A DNA stretch of 27,439 bases from JAYEMH01 sp034717985 [NCBI: Candidatus Ratteibacteria bacterium] (lineage in GTDB: Bacteria; CAZDME01; JAYEMH01): NCBI GenBank assembly GCA_034717985.1, contig JAYEMH010000041.1, positions 1 to 27,439 of the forward strand, read 5' to 3'. The position numbers and the translations under genes were made by a program. This document shows positions 1-7,703 of this stretch, in pieces (the stretch's first letter is position 1; each line of letters begins with the position of its first letter). The notes under the pieces were generated by a model. That model did not search any database. It was not told where the DNA came from and saw nothing but the letters and a program-made list of their open reading frames with translations.

Positions 1-108
1 TATTATCATCTCACTGCTAAAATCATTCAGGAAACTGACAATACCTAATAAAAGCACATTAGTGCTAATTCCTTTTATTTCATATTTATCTACAAAGGGT
101 AAATTCAT
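1..108 (-). CDS. MFS-like transporter, N-terminal fragment (cut by left edge)
   Basis: An ATG at 108-106 opens a frame of 36 codons that runs to base 1 without a stop, so the gene continues outside the window. The visible protein starts MNLPFVDKYEIKG and then has a hydrophobic stretch, NVLLLGIVSFLNDFSSEMI. That resembles the first membrane helix and following loop of many major facilitator superfamily permeases, which often read LGLVSFxxDxSSEMIYP. It starts 24 bases after the fic stop codon on the same strand, so the two are probably co-transcribed. The ribosome binding site is weak (AACAAG next to the ATG). The substrate cannot be told. The family call rests on one helix and is moderate. Confidence 0.55.
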   Translation of the reverse strand, partial: MNLPFVDKYEIKGISTNVLLLGIVSFLNDFSSEMII

Positions 109-132
109 CTTGTTAATGTTATCAAACGGTCT

Positions 133-1269
133 TTAAGATTCTTTTCCTTCAAATAAATTGAGGTAATTTTTATATACAAACAACCGGCCGTATTTTACCT
201 GCCTATCTTTTGGAAACAGTATGCCCAAGTTAACAAACCTTTTAACTAAACGGTTTGCTGCTTCGCGAGAAAGCTCTGTCACCTCTTCAATCTTTCTTAC
301 ATTTATTATGGGCATCCTATATAGATTTTTTAATAGCAGAACGGCGTTTTTACTCGCTCTCCCCAGCTCAGATACTTTATGCAAATCTTTTTCTCGTAAA
401 TCTATAACCTCATTTGACGTTTCTATTGTTTCGCCGGCTACCCTAACAACACCTTTCAGAAAAAATTCCAACCACGCAGAAATATTCCCTTTTCTATACT
501 CATCAAGCATAGAAAAATAAAGCTCGCGATGGTTTCTGAAATGTTCTGAAAGATATAAAACCGGCCTTTCTAATATCTTCTGCTGACAAAGATAAAAAGT
601 AATAAGCAATCGCCCTGTTCTCCCATTCCCATCTAAAAAAGGATGTATTGTCTCGAATTGGCTATGTATCAAGCCCACTTTTATTAAAATAGGTATGTCT
701 TCATGGGAATAGAAGAATTTTTCCAGATCGCTCATTGCCTCTGACACATATTCTGGGGGGGGCGGAACGAAATGCGCATCAGCCGGATTTGTGCCCATAA
801 CCCAATTTTGACTTTTTCTAAATTCACCGGGATATGAATATGTAGAACTTCTTGCTTTAGTAAGTAAAGTGGCGTGAACCTTTTTAATTAATCGCAATGA
901 TAGTGGCAGCTTATCCAACCGCCTCAAGCCCTCATTCATTGCTTTGATATAGTGCAAAATATCATCAACATCTTTAGGCAAATCGGGCGTTCGTTCTACT
1001 TCGGCCTGTAATGCATCGGTAAGTTTTGCTCGCGTACCTTCCACCTGGCTTGAATAAGCAGCCTCTTTATTAATATACATAAATATAAAAAAGTCAATAT
1101 CCGGCAAAAGCTTAGTCAGGCCATCCAGCTTACCAAGTTGTAAATTAGCGTTTGCAAGAAGCTTTATTATCTTGGGATCGTTAAAAGAAAACTCCGCAGG
1201 AGGAAATTTTTCAAGAATGAAAGCCTTGTATCCGCTTTTTTGTTGAATATACTTTCCAATACTTACCAT
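133..1269 (-). CDS. fic: Fic family protein, probable AMP transferase with N-terminal inhibitory motif and winged helix
   Basis: The 378-residue protein carries the Fic motif H209-PFLDGNGRTGR at 209-220, including the catalytic histidine and the phosphate-binding glycine/arginine loop. Fic enzymes usually move AMP from ATP onto hydroxyl side chains of target proteins. An N-terminal Fic_N region holds S73-xxx-E77-G78, matching the inhibitory motif [ST]xxxE[GN] of class II Fic proteins, so activity is expected to be self-restrained. Residues from about 305 to 370 look like a winged-helix DNA-binding domain, as in many stand-alone chromosomal Fic proteins. The ATG at 1269 has a strong GGAGG site. 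A good promoter with a repeated 9-mer lies upstream, so autoregulation through the winged helix is a reasonable inference. No separate antitoxin gene is visible. The target protein is unknown. Confidence 0.93.
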   Translation of the reverse strand: MVSIGKYIQQKSGYKAFILEKFPPAEFSFNDPKIIKLLANANLQLGKLDGLTKLLPDIDFFIFMYINKEAAYSSQVEGTRAKLTDALQAEVERTPDLPKDVDDILHYIKAMNEGLRRLDKLPLSLRLIKKVHATLLTKARSSTYSYPGEFRKSQNWVMGTNPADAHFVPPPPEYVSEAMSDLEKFFYSHEDIPILIKVGLIHSQFETIHPFLDGNGRTGRLLITFYLCQQKILERPVLYLSEHFRNHRELYFSMLDEYRKGNISAWLEFFLKGVVRVAGETIETSNEVIDLREKDLHKVSELGRASKNAVLLLKNLYRMPIINVRKIEEVTELSREAANRLVKRFVNLGILFPKDRQVKYGRLFVYKNYLNLFEGKES

Positions 1270-1297
1270 TTATACCTCCGTTTTGCTTTTATCCAAA

Positions 1298-1347
1298 GAT
1301 GTCAACATTGTAAAACAAAAGTTGACATCTGTCAAGTAGATGTCAAC
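1298..1347 (-). promoter_or_regulatory. fic promoter framed by three GTTGACATC copies
   Basis: On the minus strand a TTGACA -35 box (1335-1330) and a TACAAT -10 box (1312-1307) are separated by exactly 17 bases, close to the sigma-70 consensus. The 9-mer GTTGACATC occurs at 1347-1339, inverted at 1329-1321 and direct again at 1306-1298. The first two form an inverted repeat around the -35 box, and the third abuts the -10 box where transcription would start. This is the geometry of a repressor operator. The winged helix of the downstream Fic protein is the nearest candidate regulator; that link is inference. Confidence 0.7.
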
Positions 1348-1350
1348 TAT

Positions 1351-1369
1351 AATTTCAATTATTGAAATT
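1351..1369. repeat. 19-bp AT-rich perfect palindrome upstream of the fic promoter
   Basis: AATTTCAAT and ATTGAAATT flank a single T, giving a 9-bp perfect inverted repeat just upstream of the operator-like 9-mers. It may be a second binding site for a dimeric regulator or a weak hairpin after the kinase gene. No T-run follows on the minus strand that would make it a convincing terminator. Confidence 0.5.
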
Positions 1370-1436
1370 ATGATAAGGACAGACACCCTGTTTTTCTCTC
1401 TTTTTCTTTGGTCTCCCTCTCCATTTAAATAGAAAA

Positions 1437-3221
1437 CTAGTCGCTGTCCCTAGTTTTGGGAATGGTGAAACTAAAAGTGGATCCCTGGCCCAATACGCTT
1501 CGGACAGAAACTTCGCCATGATGGGCAGAAACGATATGCTTAACGATAGAAAGACCAAGACCTGTTCCGCCTAATTGACGGGAGCGGGCTTTGTCTATGC
1601 GGTAAAACCGTTCGAATAATCGAGGTAAATGTTTTTCGGGAATACCAATACCGGTATCAGAAACATCTACTTGTATAAATCCCTCTTGATCTTCGGCCGA
1701 TATAGTGATTTTCCCCTGCGCGTTAGTATATTTAACGGCGTTGTCTATGAGATTTAATAAAACCTGAGCCATTCTATTCTCATCGGCTAGAATATTCGAT
1801 ATACCTTTTGGAATATCTACATTAATTACCAGCGCTTTAGCTTTCGCCCGCATTCCCAAGCCGGAAACAACACGCCGAACAGCCGGTTCGATAGCGCACG
1901 GTTTTAAAGTCAAGTTCAACTTTCCCGATTCTATCTTTGATAGGTCAAGGAGATCAGTAATCAATTTTGCTAATCGGTCAGAATCAGAATGAATTATTTT
2001 TAAAAAATCTTTGGCATTTTCCTTATCTTCTAATGCCCCCTCTAATAAGGTTTCGGCATAACCTTTGATGCTGGTTATAGGAGTTCGTAATTCATGAGAG
2101 ACGTTGGCGACAAAGTCTTGTCTAACTTTCTCAAGCCGCCTTAAATTCGTAATATCATGGAATACTAAAACTGCACCTTCGACTTTTCTTTCCCGGATAA
2201 CAGGACTGGCATGCACTAATAAATTTTTTTCTTCCGGGACAAGAACAGATATCTCGCCAGACTCAAGACCTCCCTGTAACTTTAAAACTGCATCAGCAAT
2301 CTCCTGTATTTCAATATTCCGTATTACCTCAAGGGTTTTTTTACCCACCGGGTTTTCTTTAATATGCAAAAAATCTCTCAGAGCCCGATTCATTAATAAA
2401 ATTGCCCCTTTTCGATCAACAACCATAACACCCTCAAACATACTCAAAAGGACAGCTTCCAATCTTGATTTGCTTGTCGTAACCTCCTGGACGCGTAACT
2501 TAATTTGCTCTGACATATAATTGAATGCCTTTGTTAAATCGCCTATCTCATCGTTTGAGGTAACGGCAATTCTGTTTGAAAAGTCACCTTTTGCTATATT
2601 CTTAGCGGCCACAGACATCTCCCTTACCGGCCTTGAGATAAATACCGATACTAAAAAGCTGATAATTACTGCCAAAATAAAAGCAATAAAAAGCGAGGCT
2701 GAGAGCATTCTTTTTAAACGGTTTGAAATTAATTCTATTTCTAACAGTGGTATTGATAATCGTACGATGCCCTGTGTTTTTCCCTTACCATAAGGAGTAG
2801 CAATATAAAGCATATCCTTCTTTATAGTAGTGCTAAAACGCCTGCTTTCACCAATTCCTGACTTTAATGCCGCTTGCACTTCGGGCCGATAGAGATGTTT
2901 TTCAACTTCCAAAAGTTGTTCGCCGTCTAATTCCGAATCCCCTATAACGGTTCCATCAAAACCAATAAGGGTAACCCGCATATTCAAATCTTTTCCAATT
3001 TTATCAGCTATGGCATCGAATTCCCGGCGCTGGACATCTCCGGCAAGATTCTGCTCAAGGAAAGACTTACTTAAGGAGATTTCCCTTAAAAGATTGGTTT
3101 TGATACGCTGTCCGGTATGTTCTCGCAAACTGTCGTTAAGGTAGAAATAAATTCCCGCGAGAATAACCGCAACAATTATTCCGAAAACAAGCGTAATTTT
3201 ACAATGAATAGGAACTTTCAT
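1437..3221 (-). CDS. phoR: PhoR-like membrane sensor histidine kinase
   Basis: With the ATG at 3221 the protein has 594 residues: TM1 at about 9-29, a periplasmic sensor region at 30-172, TM2 at about 174-196, HAMP at about 197-248, PAS at about 252-360, the HisKA box VSHELRTP with phospho-acceptor H376, then an ATPase domain with N box (N490-N494), DTGIG (522-526) and GGTGLGL (551-557). This is the order of extracellular-sensing PhoR/WalK-type kinases. A longer frame from a TTG at 3269 overlaps the regulator gene by 47 bases; the ATG at 3221 lies one base after the regulator stop and fits a translationally coupled pair, so I prefer it. The gene sits directly downstream of its PhoB-like partner. 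No pst genes are in the window, so phosphate as the signal is inferred from similarity. Confidence 0.9.
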   Translation of the reverse strand: MKVPIHCKITLVFGIIVAVILAGIYFYLNDSLREHTGQRIKTNLLREISLSKSFLEQNLAGDVQRREFDAIADKIGKDLNMRVTLIGFDGTVIGDSELDGEQLLEVEKHLYRPEVQAALKSGIGESRRFSTTIKKDMLYIATPYGKGKTQGIVRLSIPLLEIELISNRLKRMLSASLFIAFILAVIISFLVSVFISRPVREMSVAAKNIAKGDFSNRIAVTSNDEIGDLTKAFNYMSEQIKLRVQEVTTSKSRLEAVLLSMFEGVMVVDRKGAILLMNRALRDFLHIKENPVGKKTLEVIRNIEIQEIADAVLKLQGGLESGEISVLVPEEKNLLVHASPVIRERKVEGAVLVFHDITNLRRLEKVRQDFVANVSHELRTPITSIKGYAETLLEGALEDKENAKDFLKIIHSDSDRLAKLITDLLDLSKIESGKLNLTLKPCAIEPAVRRVVSGLGMRAKAKALVINVDIPKGISNILADENRMAQVLLNLIDNAVKYTNAQGKITISAEDQEGFIQVDVSDTGIGIPEKHLPRLFERFYRIDKARSRQLGGTGLGLSIVKHIVSAHHGEVSVRSVLGQGSTFSFTIPKTRDSD

Positions 3222-3222
3222 A

Positions 3223-3915
3223 TCAAGACTCTTCGCTAAACCTGTAACCAATGCCTCTTTCGGTTTCAATCAATTTACCCATTTTGCCCAGTTTTTGCCT
3301 GAGGCATTTGATATGAGTATCTATGGTTCGTGTAGTAACCTCAGCGGCTATATCCCAAACATCCGCTAATAATTTATCTCTTGATTGAACGCGGCCTATC
3401 CTTTGCATAAGAGTAACCAAGAGCTTGAATTCAATTTGAGTCAATCTCACTTCTTTTTTGTCAACCGTAACTTTATGACGGGGGATATCTACGCTTAATT
3501 TATTAACGCTTAAAATATCTTTTATAATTTCTTTTTCAGCTTTGCCGCGCCTTAAAATCGCTTTTACCCTTAAAACCAATTCTCGAGAACTGAATGGTTT
3601 GACTATGTAATCATCCGCTCCTAATTCAAGCCCAACAATTCTATCTATTTCTTCACCTTTAGCGGTTAGCATTATGAGCGGGATATTGGAAAGCTTCCTA
3701 TTCTGTTTGAGCTGCTTACAGACTTCAAATCCATCCATTTTGGGAAGCATTACATCCAATATTATCAACTCAATAAGCTGTTTATCTAATATCTCAAATG
3801 CTTCCTCACCCGTAATGGTCACGGTGCATTCAAAACCTGCCTTTTCTAAATTGTATTTAACGAGTTTAGAAATGTGTTTATCATCTTCAACAATTAAAAT
3901 TTTATTTTTTTTCAT
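3223..3915 (-). CDS. phoB: PhoB-like OmpR-family response regulator
   Basis: The 230-residue protein has a receiver domain (residues about 4-120) with the acidic pocket E10-D11-D12, phospho-acceptor D54, T84 and K106, followed by an OmpR/PhoB winged helix (about 133-228) ending in the usual ETERGIGYRF wing. It should bind direct-repeat promoter sites after phosphorylation by the adjacent kinase. The stop codon is one base ahead of the kinase ATG, so the two are coupled. There is no good Shine-Dalgarno site before the ATG at 3915. Instead an 8-codon frame (MDERVAQK, 3941-3915) ends in a TAA that shares its last A with this ATG, which could couple translation. Upstream lie two fold-back repeats, so its promoter may be inside or beyond them. 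Confidence 0.93.
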   Translation of the reverse strand: MKKNKILIVEDDKHISKLVKYNLEKAGFECTVTITGEEAFEILDKQLIELIILDVMLPKMDGFEVCKQLKQNRKLSNIPLIMLTAKGEEIDRIVGLELGADDYIVKPFSSRELVLRVKAILRRGKAEKEIIKDILSVNKLSVDIPRHKVTVDKKEVRLTQIEFKLLVTLMQRIGRVQSRDKLLADVWDIAAEVTTRTIDTHIKCLRQKLGKMGKLIETERGIGYRFSEES

Positions 3916-3942
3916 TATTTTTGCGCAACTCTTTCATCCATA

Positions 3943-4038
3943 ACTACTAGTCGTTAGTCGTTAGTCGCTAGTGTTTAGTCGTTTTTTCTTTCGCTAAATA
4001 CTAGATACTATCGACTATTCACTAAATACTATTCACTT
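3943..4038. repeat. F1 fold-back word array (TAGTCGTTAGT / CTATTCACTA)
   Basis: The left arm (3945-3981) repeats words such as TAGTCGTTAGTCG. The right arm (3992-4037) holds their reverse complements, such as CGACTATTCACTAAATACT. A short T-rich loop (3982-3991) separates them. The whole gap can fold into one imperfect hairpin. The same words recur at 5383-5607 and 17288-17400. Confidence 0.8.
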
Positions 4039-4042
4039 ATAA

Positions 4043-4120
4043 ACCGTATAACGCATTCCGTCGTCCGTATATCGTAAAAGCAAAAATACGAAATACGAAA
4101 TACGAGATACGAGATACGAT
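4043..4120. repeat. F2 fold-back word array (ATACGAAATACGAGATACG)
   Basis: The left arm (4044-4075) is built from CGTAT/CCGT words and the right arm (4086-4119) from the mirrored ATACGAAATACGAGATACG words, with an A-rich loop between. It lies back to back with the F1 fold-back and ends just before the gspF stop. Related copies are at 14621-14713 and 22731-22788. Confidence 0.8.
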
Positions 4121-4123
4121 TCT

Positions 4124-5356
4124 TCATCCCACCAGTTGAATCAGAGAAAAGAGGGGCATAATCATGGAAATAACAATAAACCCGACAATGACCCCCAAAA
4201 AAATCATTAGAAATGGTTCAAGCAGGGAGGTAAGACTACCGACCGTGCGGTCGACCTCTTCGTCAAAATTATCGGCAATGCGATAAAGCATTTCATCCAG
4301 GGTGCCTGATTCTTCTCCCACCCTGACCATATTTACCACCAGGGGCGGGAAAACACCGCTTTGCTGGAGGGGTTGAGCAATATTTTCTCCTTCACGAATG
4401 CTATCATGAACATTTCCTAAAGCCTGACTGATCACCATATTGCCCGCAGTCGCGCGAACAATATTTAAAGCCTGCAAAATAGGCACTCCGCTGGCTATCA
4501 AAGTTGCCAGCGTCCGGGAAACCCGGGCAATAGATATACTCCGGCATAGATTGCCAAAAAGAGGCAGGCCTAATTTCAACCGGTCAAGTAAATATTTCCC
4601 CCGGGGAATCCGACTCGCCAATCTAAACAAAACTATCAGCCCGATTACTCCCAAAAGAACAAAATACCATTGGTTTTTAAAAATCTCGCTTATTGTAATA
4701 AGCAGACGGGTCGGCAAAGGCAGCGCTCCGCCCAAATCTTCAAAAAGGGTAATAAATATGGGAACGACAAAGGTCAGTAATATTGATAATATCCCCACGG
4801 CAACCACAATAATAAAGCAGGGATAAATCAAGGCGTTTTTCACTCTAGCCTGAAGTTTCATCTGGCTTTCAAGGAAATCAGCCAGCCGTTTTAAAATTTT
4901 CTCCAGAATCCCCCCGGTTTCTCCCGCCCGAATCATATTTACATAGAGACGAGAGAAAAACCGCGGGTGGCGCGATAGCCCTTCGGAAACGGTCTGGCCG
5001 CGTTCCACCCCATCAGCCACCCGATTGATAATTTCTCTTAAATCACCTAAACCCGGCTGTTCGGCCACTGTCCGCAGGCTTTTGAGAATAGAAAGGCCCG
5101 CTCCAATTAAGGTGGCCAGCTGTCTGGTAAAAGAAACCAGGTGTTGAAACTTTACCCGGCGAAAGAAGGATTTTGAACCAAAGGCGAAGAATGCCTTAAA
5201 AAATCGGGGCCCTCTCGGACTTTCTTCCACCACCCGGGAGGGAAAATATCCTAAATTGCGAATGCGGTTAATGGCGACTAAATTGCTTTCTGCCTCAATT
5301 ATACCCTTAACCTCTTCGCCTTTTTTATTTATAGCTTCGTAACGATAAGTAGGCAC
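4124..5356 (-). CDS. pilC: Type IV pilus / type II secretion inner-membrane platform protein (PilC/GspF)
   Basis: The 410-residue protein starts with the family-typical MPTYRYEAINKKGEE and contains two tandem GspF domains: about residues 65-190, with the pattern FTRQLATLIGAGLSILKSL, and about 270-390, with SRTLATLIASGVPILQAL. Hydrophobic helices lie near 165-200, 215-240 and at the C-terminus. The protein is the membrane platform on which the hexameric PilB/GspE ATPase acts to extrude pilin or pseudopilin. A longer frame opens with a GTG at 5365. I prefer the GTG at 5356 because AAAGGTG sits six bases before it and the resulting N-terminus matches the family. The two ATPase genes lie upstream, separated by repeat-filled gaps. 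No pilin, prepilin peptidase or secretin is in the window, so pilus versus secretion cannot be decided. Confidence 0.9.
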   Translation of the reverse strand: MPTYRYEAINKKGEEVKGIIEAESNLVAINRIRNLGYFPSRVVEESPRGPRFFKAFFAFGSKSFFRRVKFQHLVSFTRQLATLIGAGLSILKSLRTVAEQPGLGDLREIINRVADGVERGQTVSEGLSRHPRFFSRLYVNMIRAGETGGILEKILKRLADFLESQMKLQARVKNALIYPCFIIVVAVGILSILLTFVVPIFITLFEDLGGALPLPTRLLITISEIFKNQWYFVLLGVIGLIVLFRLASRIPRGKYLLDRLKLGLPLFGNLCRSISIARVSRTLATLIASGVPILQALNIVRATAGNMVISQALGNVHDSIREGENIAQPLQQSGVFPPLVVNMVRVGEESGTLDEMLYRIADNFDEEVDRTVGSLTSLLEPFLMIFLGVIVGFIVISMIMPLFSLIQLVG

Positions 5357-5382
5357 GGCAAACACCTTTTTATAGTATCACA

Positions 5383-5607
5383 CGATAGTCCGCAGTCCAT
5401 AGTGCACAGTCCATAGACAACAGACAACTAGACAATAGACAACAGATAATAGACAATAGCTAGTCGTTAGTATTTAGTATTTAGTTTTCAGTCGCTAGTT
5501 AACGACTATTCACTAACGACTATTCACCATTCACTATTCACTAATTACCATTCACTAAATACTATTCACTAATTAACTGTGGACTATCGACTGTTGACTA
5601 TGGACTA
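5383..5607. repeat. Large F1 fold-back word array between the pilus ATPase and platform genes
   Basis: About 225 bp of repeated words. The left half uses GTCCATAG, GACAATAGACAAC and TAGTCGTTAGTATTTAGT. The right half uses ACGACTATTCACTA, TTCACTAAATACTATT and GACTATGGACT, which mirror the left half, with the centre near 5490-5510 (AGTCG...CGACT). The final word supplies the TAG stop codon of the upstream gspE-like gene at 5607-5605. No gene is visible inside. Confidence 0.85.
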
Positions 5608-7350
5608 AATAAACGTCTGTGTCTCCCTGAGAATTTCCTCCAGGCTGGTTATTCCCTGAAAAACCTTTTGCAAACCATCTTGCTTTAAACTTCGCATCCC
5701 TTCTTTGCGGGCTTTCCGGCGAATTTCTTCGGTGGTCGCCCGATTGACAATGCTTTCGCGAATTTCATCATTAAGTCTCAATATTTCAAATATGGCTGTT
5801 CTTCCGCGGTAGCCGATATTCCGGCATAACGAACAGCCTTTGGGACGATATAAAGTCAGCTCCTTGCTTTTCTCCAAAGAAACACCTAAAAGACTTAGTT
5901 CTTCCGGCCCGGGACGATAAGTTTCCTTGCACTGGGGACATAAAATCCTGACCAGGCGCTGGGCAATTATTATATCCAGAGTCGAAGTGATTAAAAACGG
6001 TTCCATCCCCATATCAATTAGGCGGGTAATTGTTTCCGGCGCGTCATTGGTATGCAAGGTACTCAACACCAGATGTCCGGTCAAAGCCGCATGAATGGCA
6101 ATTTCCGCCGTGGCCTGGTCTCGAATTTCACCCACCATGATAATGTCCGGGTCCTGACGCAAAATATGCCGAAGACAGGTAGAAAAATTAAGCTTAATCT
6201 GAGGCCTGATAGGCACTTGAATTACCCCCGGAATGTTGTATTCGACCGGGTCTTCAGTGGTAATGATTTTATAGACCGGCTCATTTACTTTTTTTAAAAT
6301 TGAATAGAGAGTCGTGGTTTTCCCACAGCCGGTTGGACCGGTAGCTAAAATCATCCCGTGAGGATGTTTGATCTGCTTCTCGATAGTGGAGAGGCTGTCA
6401 GGCAAAAGTCCGATTTCATCCAGGGAAAGCATGACAATACTACGGTCAAGAATCCGTAAGACCAGGCTTTCACCAAAGGCAGTCGGCAGGGTGGAAACCC
6501 GAATATCAATTCGTTTACCTTCAACATTAATTTCCATACGCCCATCCTGAGGAAGCCGCCGTTCGGCAATATCCAGATCGGCCATTACTTTCAGACGAGA
6601 AATAATCCCCAAACTGAGCTGAGGGGGAGGAGGGCTCATTTCATAAAGAATTCCGTCCAGACGATAGCGGATTTTAAAAATATCTTCGTAAGGCTCAAAA
6701 TGGACATCACTCGCCCGGTCCTTGACCGCCTGAATCAAAACCAGATTGACCAGCTTGACAATCGGTACCTGCCGGGCCAACTCCTGGAGACTGGCAATAT
6801 CGGGTTCGCTTATTTCTTCTTTGTTTCTGCCCGGAAGGGAAGCAGCACTTAATTTTTTAAGCAGGCCCTCCAGATTTTCCGTTTCTTTTCCGTAATATTT
6901 TTTTATGATCTGGACTATCTCTTTTTCGCTGGCAATAGCACCCCGAACATCACAATTAAGAATGAAACGCAAATCATCCAGAATCTGAGTGTTAAACGGG
7001 TCGGAGATGGCCACAATTAAAGCTTTCCCTTCCTGCCTGATGGGAACAACCTTATAAATCTTGGCCAGAGACGGAGAAATTTGCTTGATAACCTTTGGAC
7101 TGATTTTTAAACGACTTAAATTTACCACCGGCATGCCGGTTTGCGCCGCCAGGGCTTCCATAATTTCCTTTTCTGCCGCCAGGCCCCGGCGGACAATAAT
7201 CTGACCCAAAAGTTCGCCGGTTTTCCGCTGTTCAGCCATGGCCGGCTCAAGCTGTTTTTCATTAATAATCTGCATCTCGATTAACAGCTGACCCAGGCTT
7301 TTATAATGACGCAGGTGCCTTCTTCCGGCCGAAAAGATTTTCCCGTCCAT
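5605..7350 (-). CDS. pilB: PilB/GspE-family assembly ATPase (first paralogue)
   Basis: A 581-residue hexameric motor ATPase that powers pilus or pseudopilus assembly with the PilC/GspF platform. The N-terminal MshEN/T2SSE_N region has two tandem 24-residue motifs (about 18-41 and 47-70, each ending ...LxxQ), the type that in some family members binds cyclic di-GMP. The motor domain shows Walker A G338-PTGCGKT, an Asp box TTEDPVE with E366/D367, RQDPD at 398-402 followed by IIMVGE with the Walker B glutamate E408, the HTND histidine box, and a zinc tetracysteine site C471/C474/C506/C509. All catalytic signatures are intact. The ATG at 7350 has only a weak GGAAA upstream. The TAG stop is part of the F1 repeat. 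c-di-GMP control is inference from the motif. Confidence 0.93.
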   Translation of the reverse strand: MDGKIFSAGRRHLRHYKSLGQLLIEMQIINEKQLEPAMAEQRKTGELLGQIIVRRGLAAEKEIMEALAAQTGMPVVNLSRLKISPKVIKQISPSLAKIYKVVPIRQEGKALIVAISDPFNTQILDDLRFILNCDVRGAIASEKEIVQIIKKYYGKETENLEGLLKKLSAASLPGRNKEEISEPDIASLQELARQVPIVKLVNLVLIQAVKDRASDVHFEPYEDIFKIRYRLDGILYEMSPPPPQLSLGIISRLKVMADLDIAERRLPQDGRMEINVEGKRIDIRVSTLPTAFGESLVLRILDRSIVMLSLDEIGLLPDSLSTIEKQIKHPHGMILATGPTGCGKTTTLYSILKKVNEPVYKIITTEDPVEYNIPGVIQVPIRPQIKLNFSTCLRHILRQDPDIIMVGEIRDQATAEIAIHAALTGHLVLSTLHTNDAPETITRLIDMGMEPFLITSTLDIIIAQRLVRILCPQCKETYRPGPEELSLLGVSLEKSKELTLYRPKGCSLCRNIGYRGRTAIFEILRLNDEIRESIVNRATTEEIRRKARKEGMRSLKQDGLQKVFQGITSLEEILRETQTFI

Positions 7351-7362
7351 AATTAATTTTTT

Positions 7363-7700
7363 CCGTATCTCGTACTTGAGACTGTTGAATAATGCAAAAA
7401 ATTACAATATACAAATTACAAATCACAAACAAATCACAAATTCCAATTTTCAAAATTCCAAACATCAACGATAATTATAGAAAGTTTTGGTCATTGCCCT
7501 CTGCAATTCGTAGAATTGCGAGGATTTAGTCCCGGAAATTCTCCGAATTTCTCGGGATAATTTTGGTATTGTATATTGTTTGTAATTTGGTGCTTGTAAT
7601 TTGGAATTTAACGTATAATCCAACAATGTCTATTTCGTATCTCGTATTCCGTATTTCGTTTTTACTGTGGGCTATCGACTATGGACTGTGGACTGTGGAG
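7363..7700. repeat. Composite repeat block (F2, F3, two hairpins, F2, F1)
   Basis: This 338-bp block fills the gap between the two ATPase genes. It holds an F2 scrap (7363-7372), an F3 left arm (7395-7464, CAAATTACAAATCACAAA words) and, mirrored, the F3 right arm (7561-7610, TTGTAATTTGG words). In the loop are two small hairpins: GCAATTC-GTA-GAATTGC at 7503-7519 and TCCCGGAAATTC-TCC-GAATTTCTCGGGA at 7530-7557. An F2 array (7630-7660) and F1 words (7670-7700) follow. No coding sequence is supported here. It looks like nested or successive insertions. Confidence 0.8.
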
Positions 7701-7703
7701 TTA

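Noticed and set aside
1370-1436. Possible transposon scrap (GGTGTCTGTCC word) downstream of the kinase gene
   Set aside because: Only a short word is visible, with no paired end or reading frame; too little to call an element.
1355-1558. 67-codon minus-strand frame at the kinase 3' end
   Set aside because: Overlaps the kinase C-terminus in another frame, with no domain and no start context.
3222-3269. Longer histidine kinase start at the TTG at 3269
   Set aside because: It would overlap the regulator by 47 bases, uses TTG, and adds residues with no family match; the ATG at 3221 fits a coupled operon.
5383-5607. CRISPR array
   Set aside because: Words are imperfect, unevenly spaced and mirrored, without constant-length repeats and unique spacers, and no cas genes are present.
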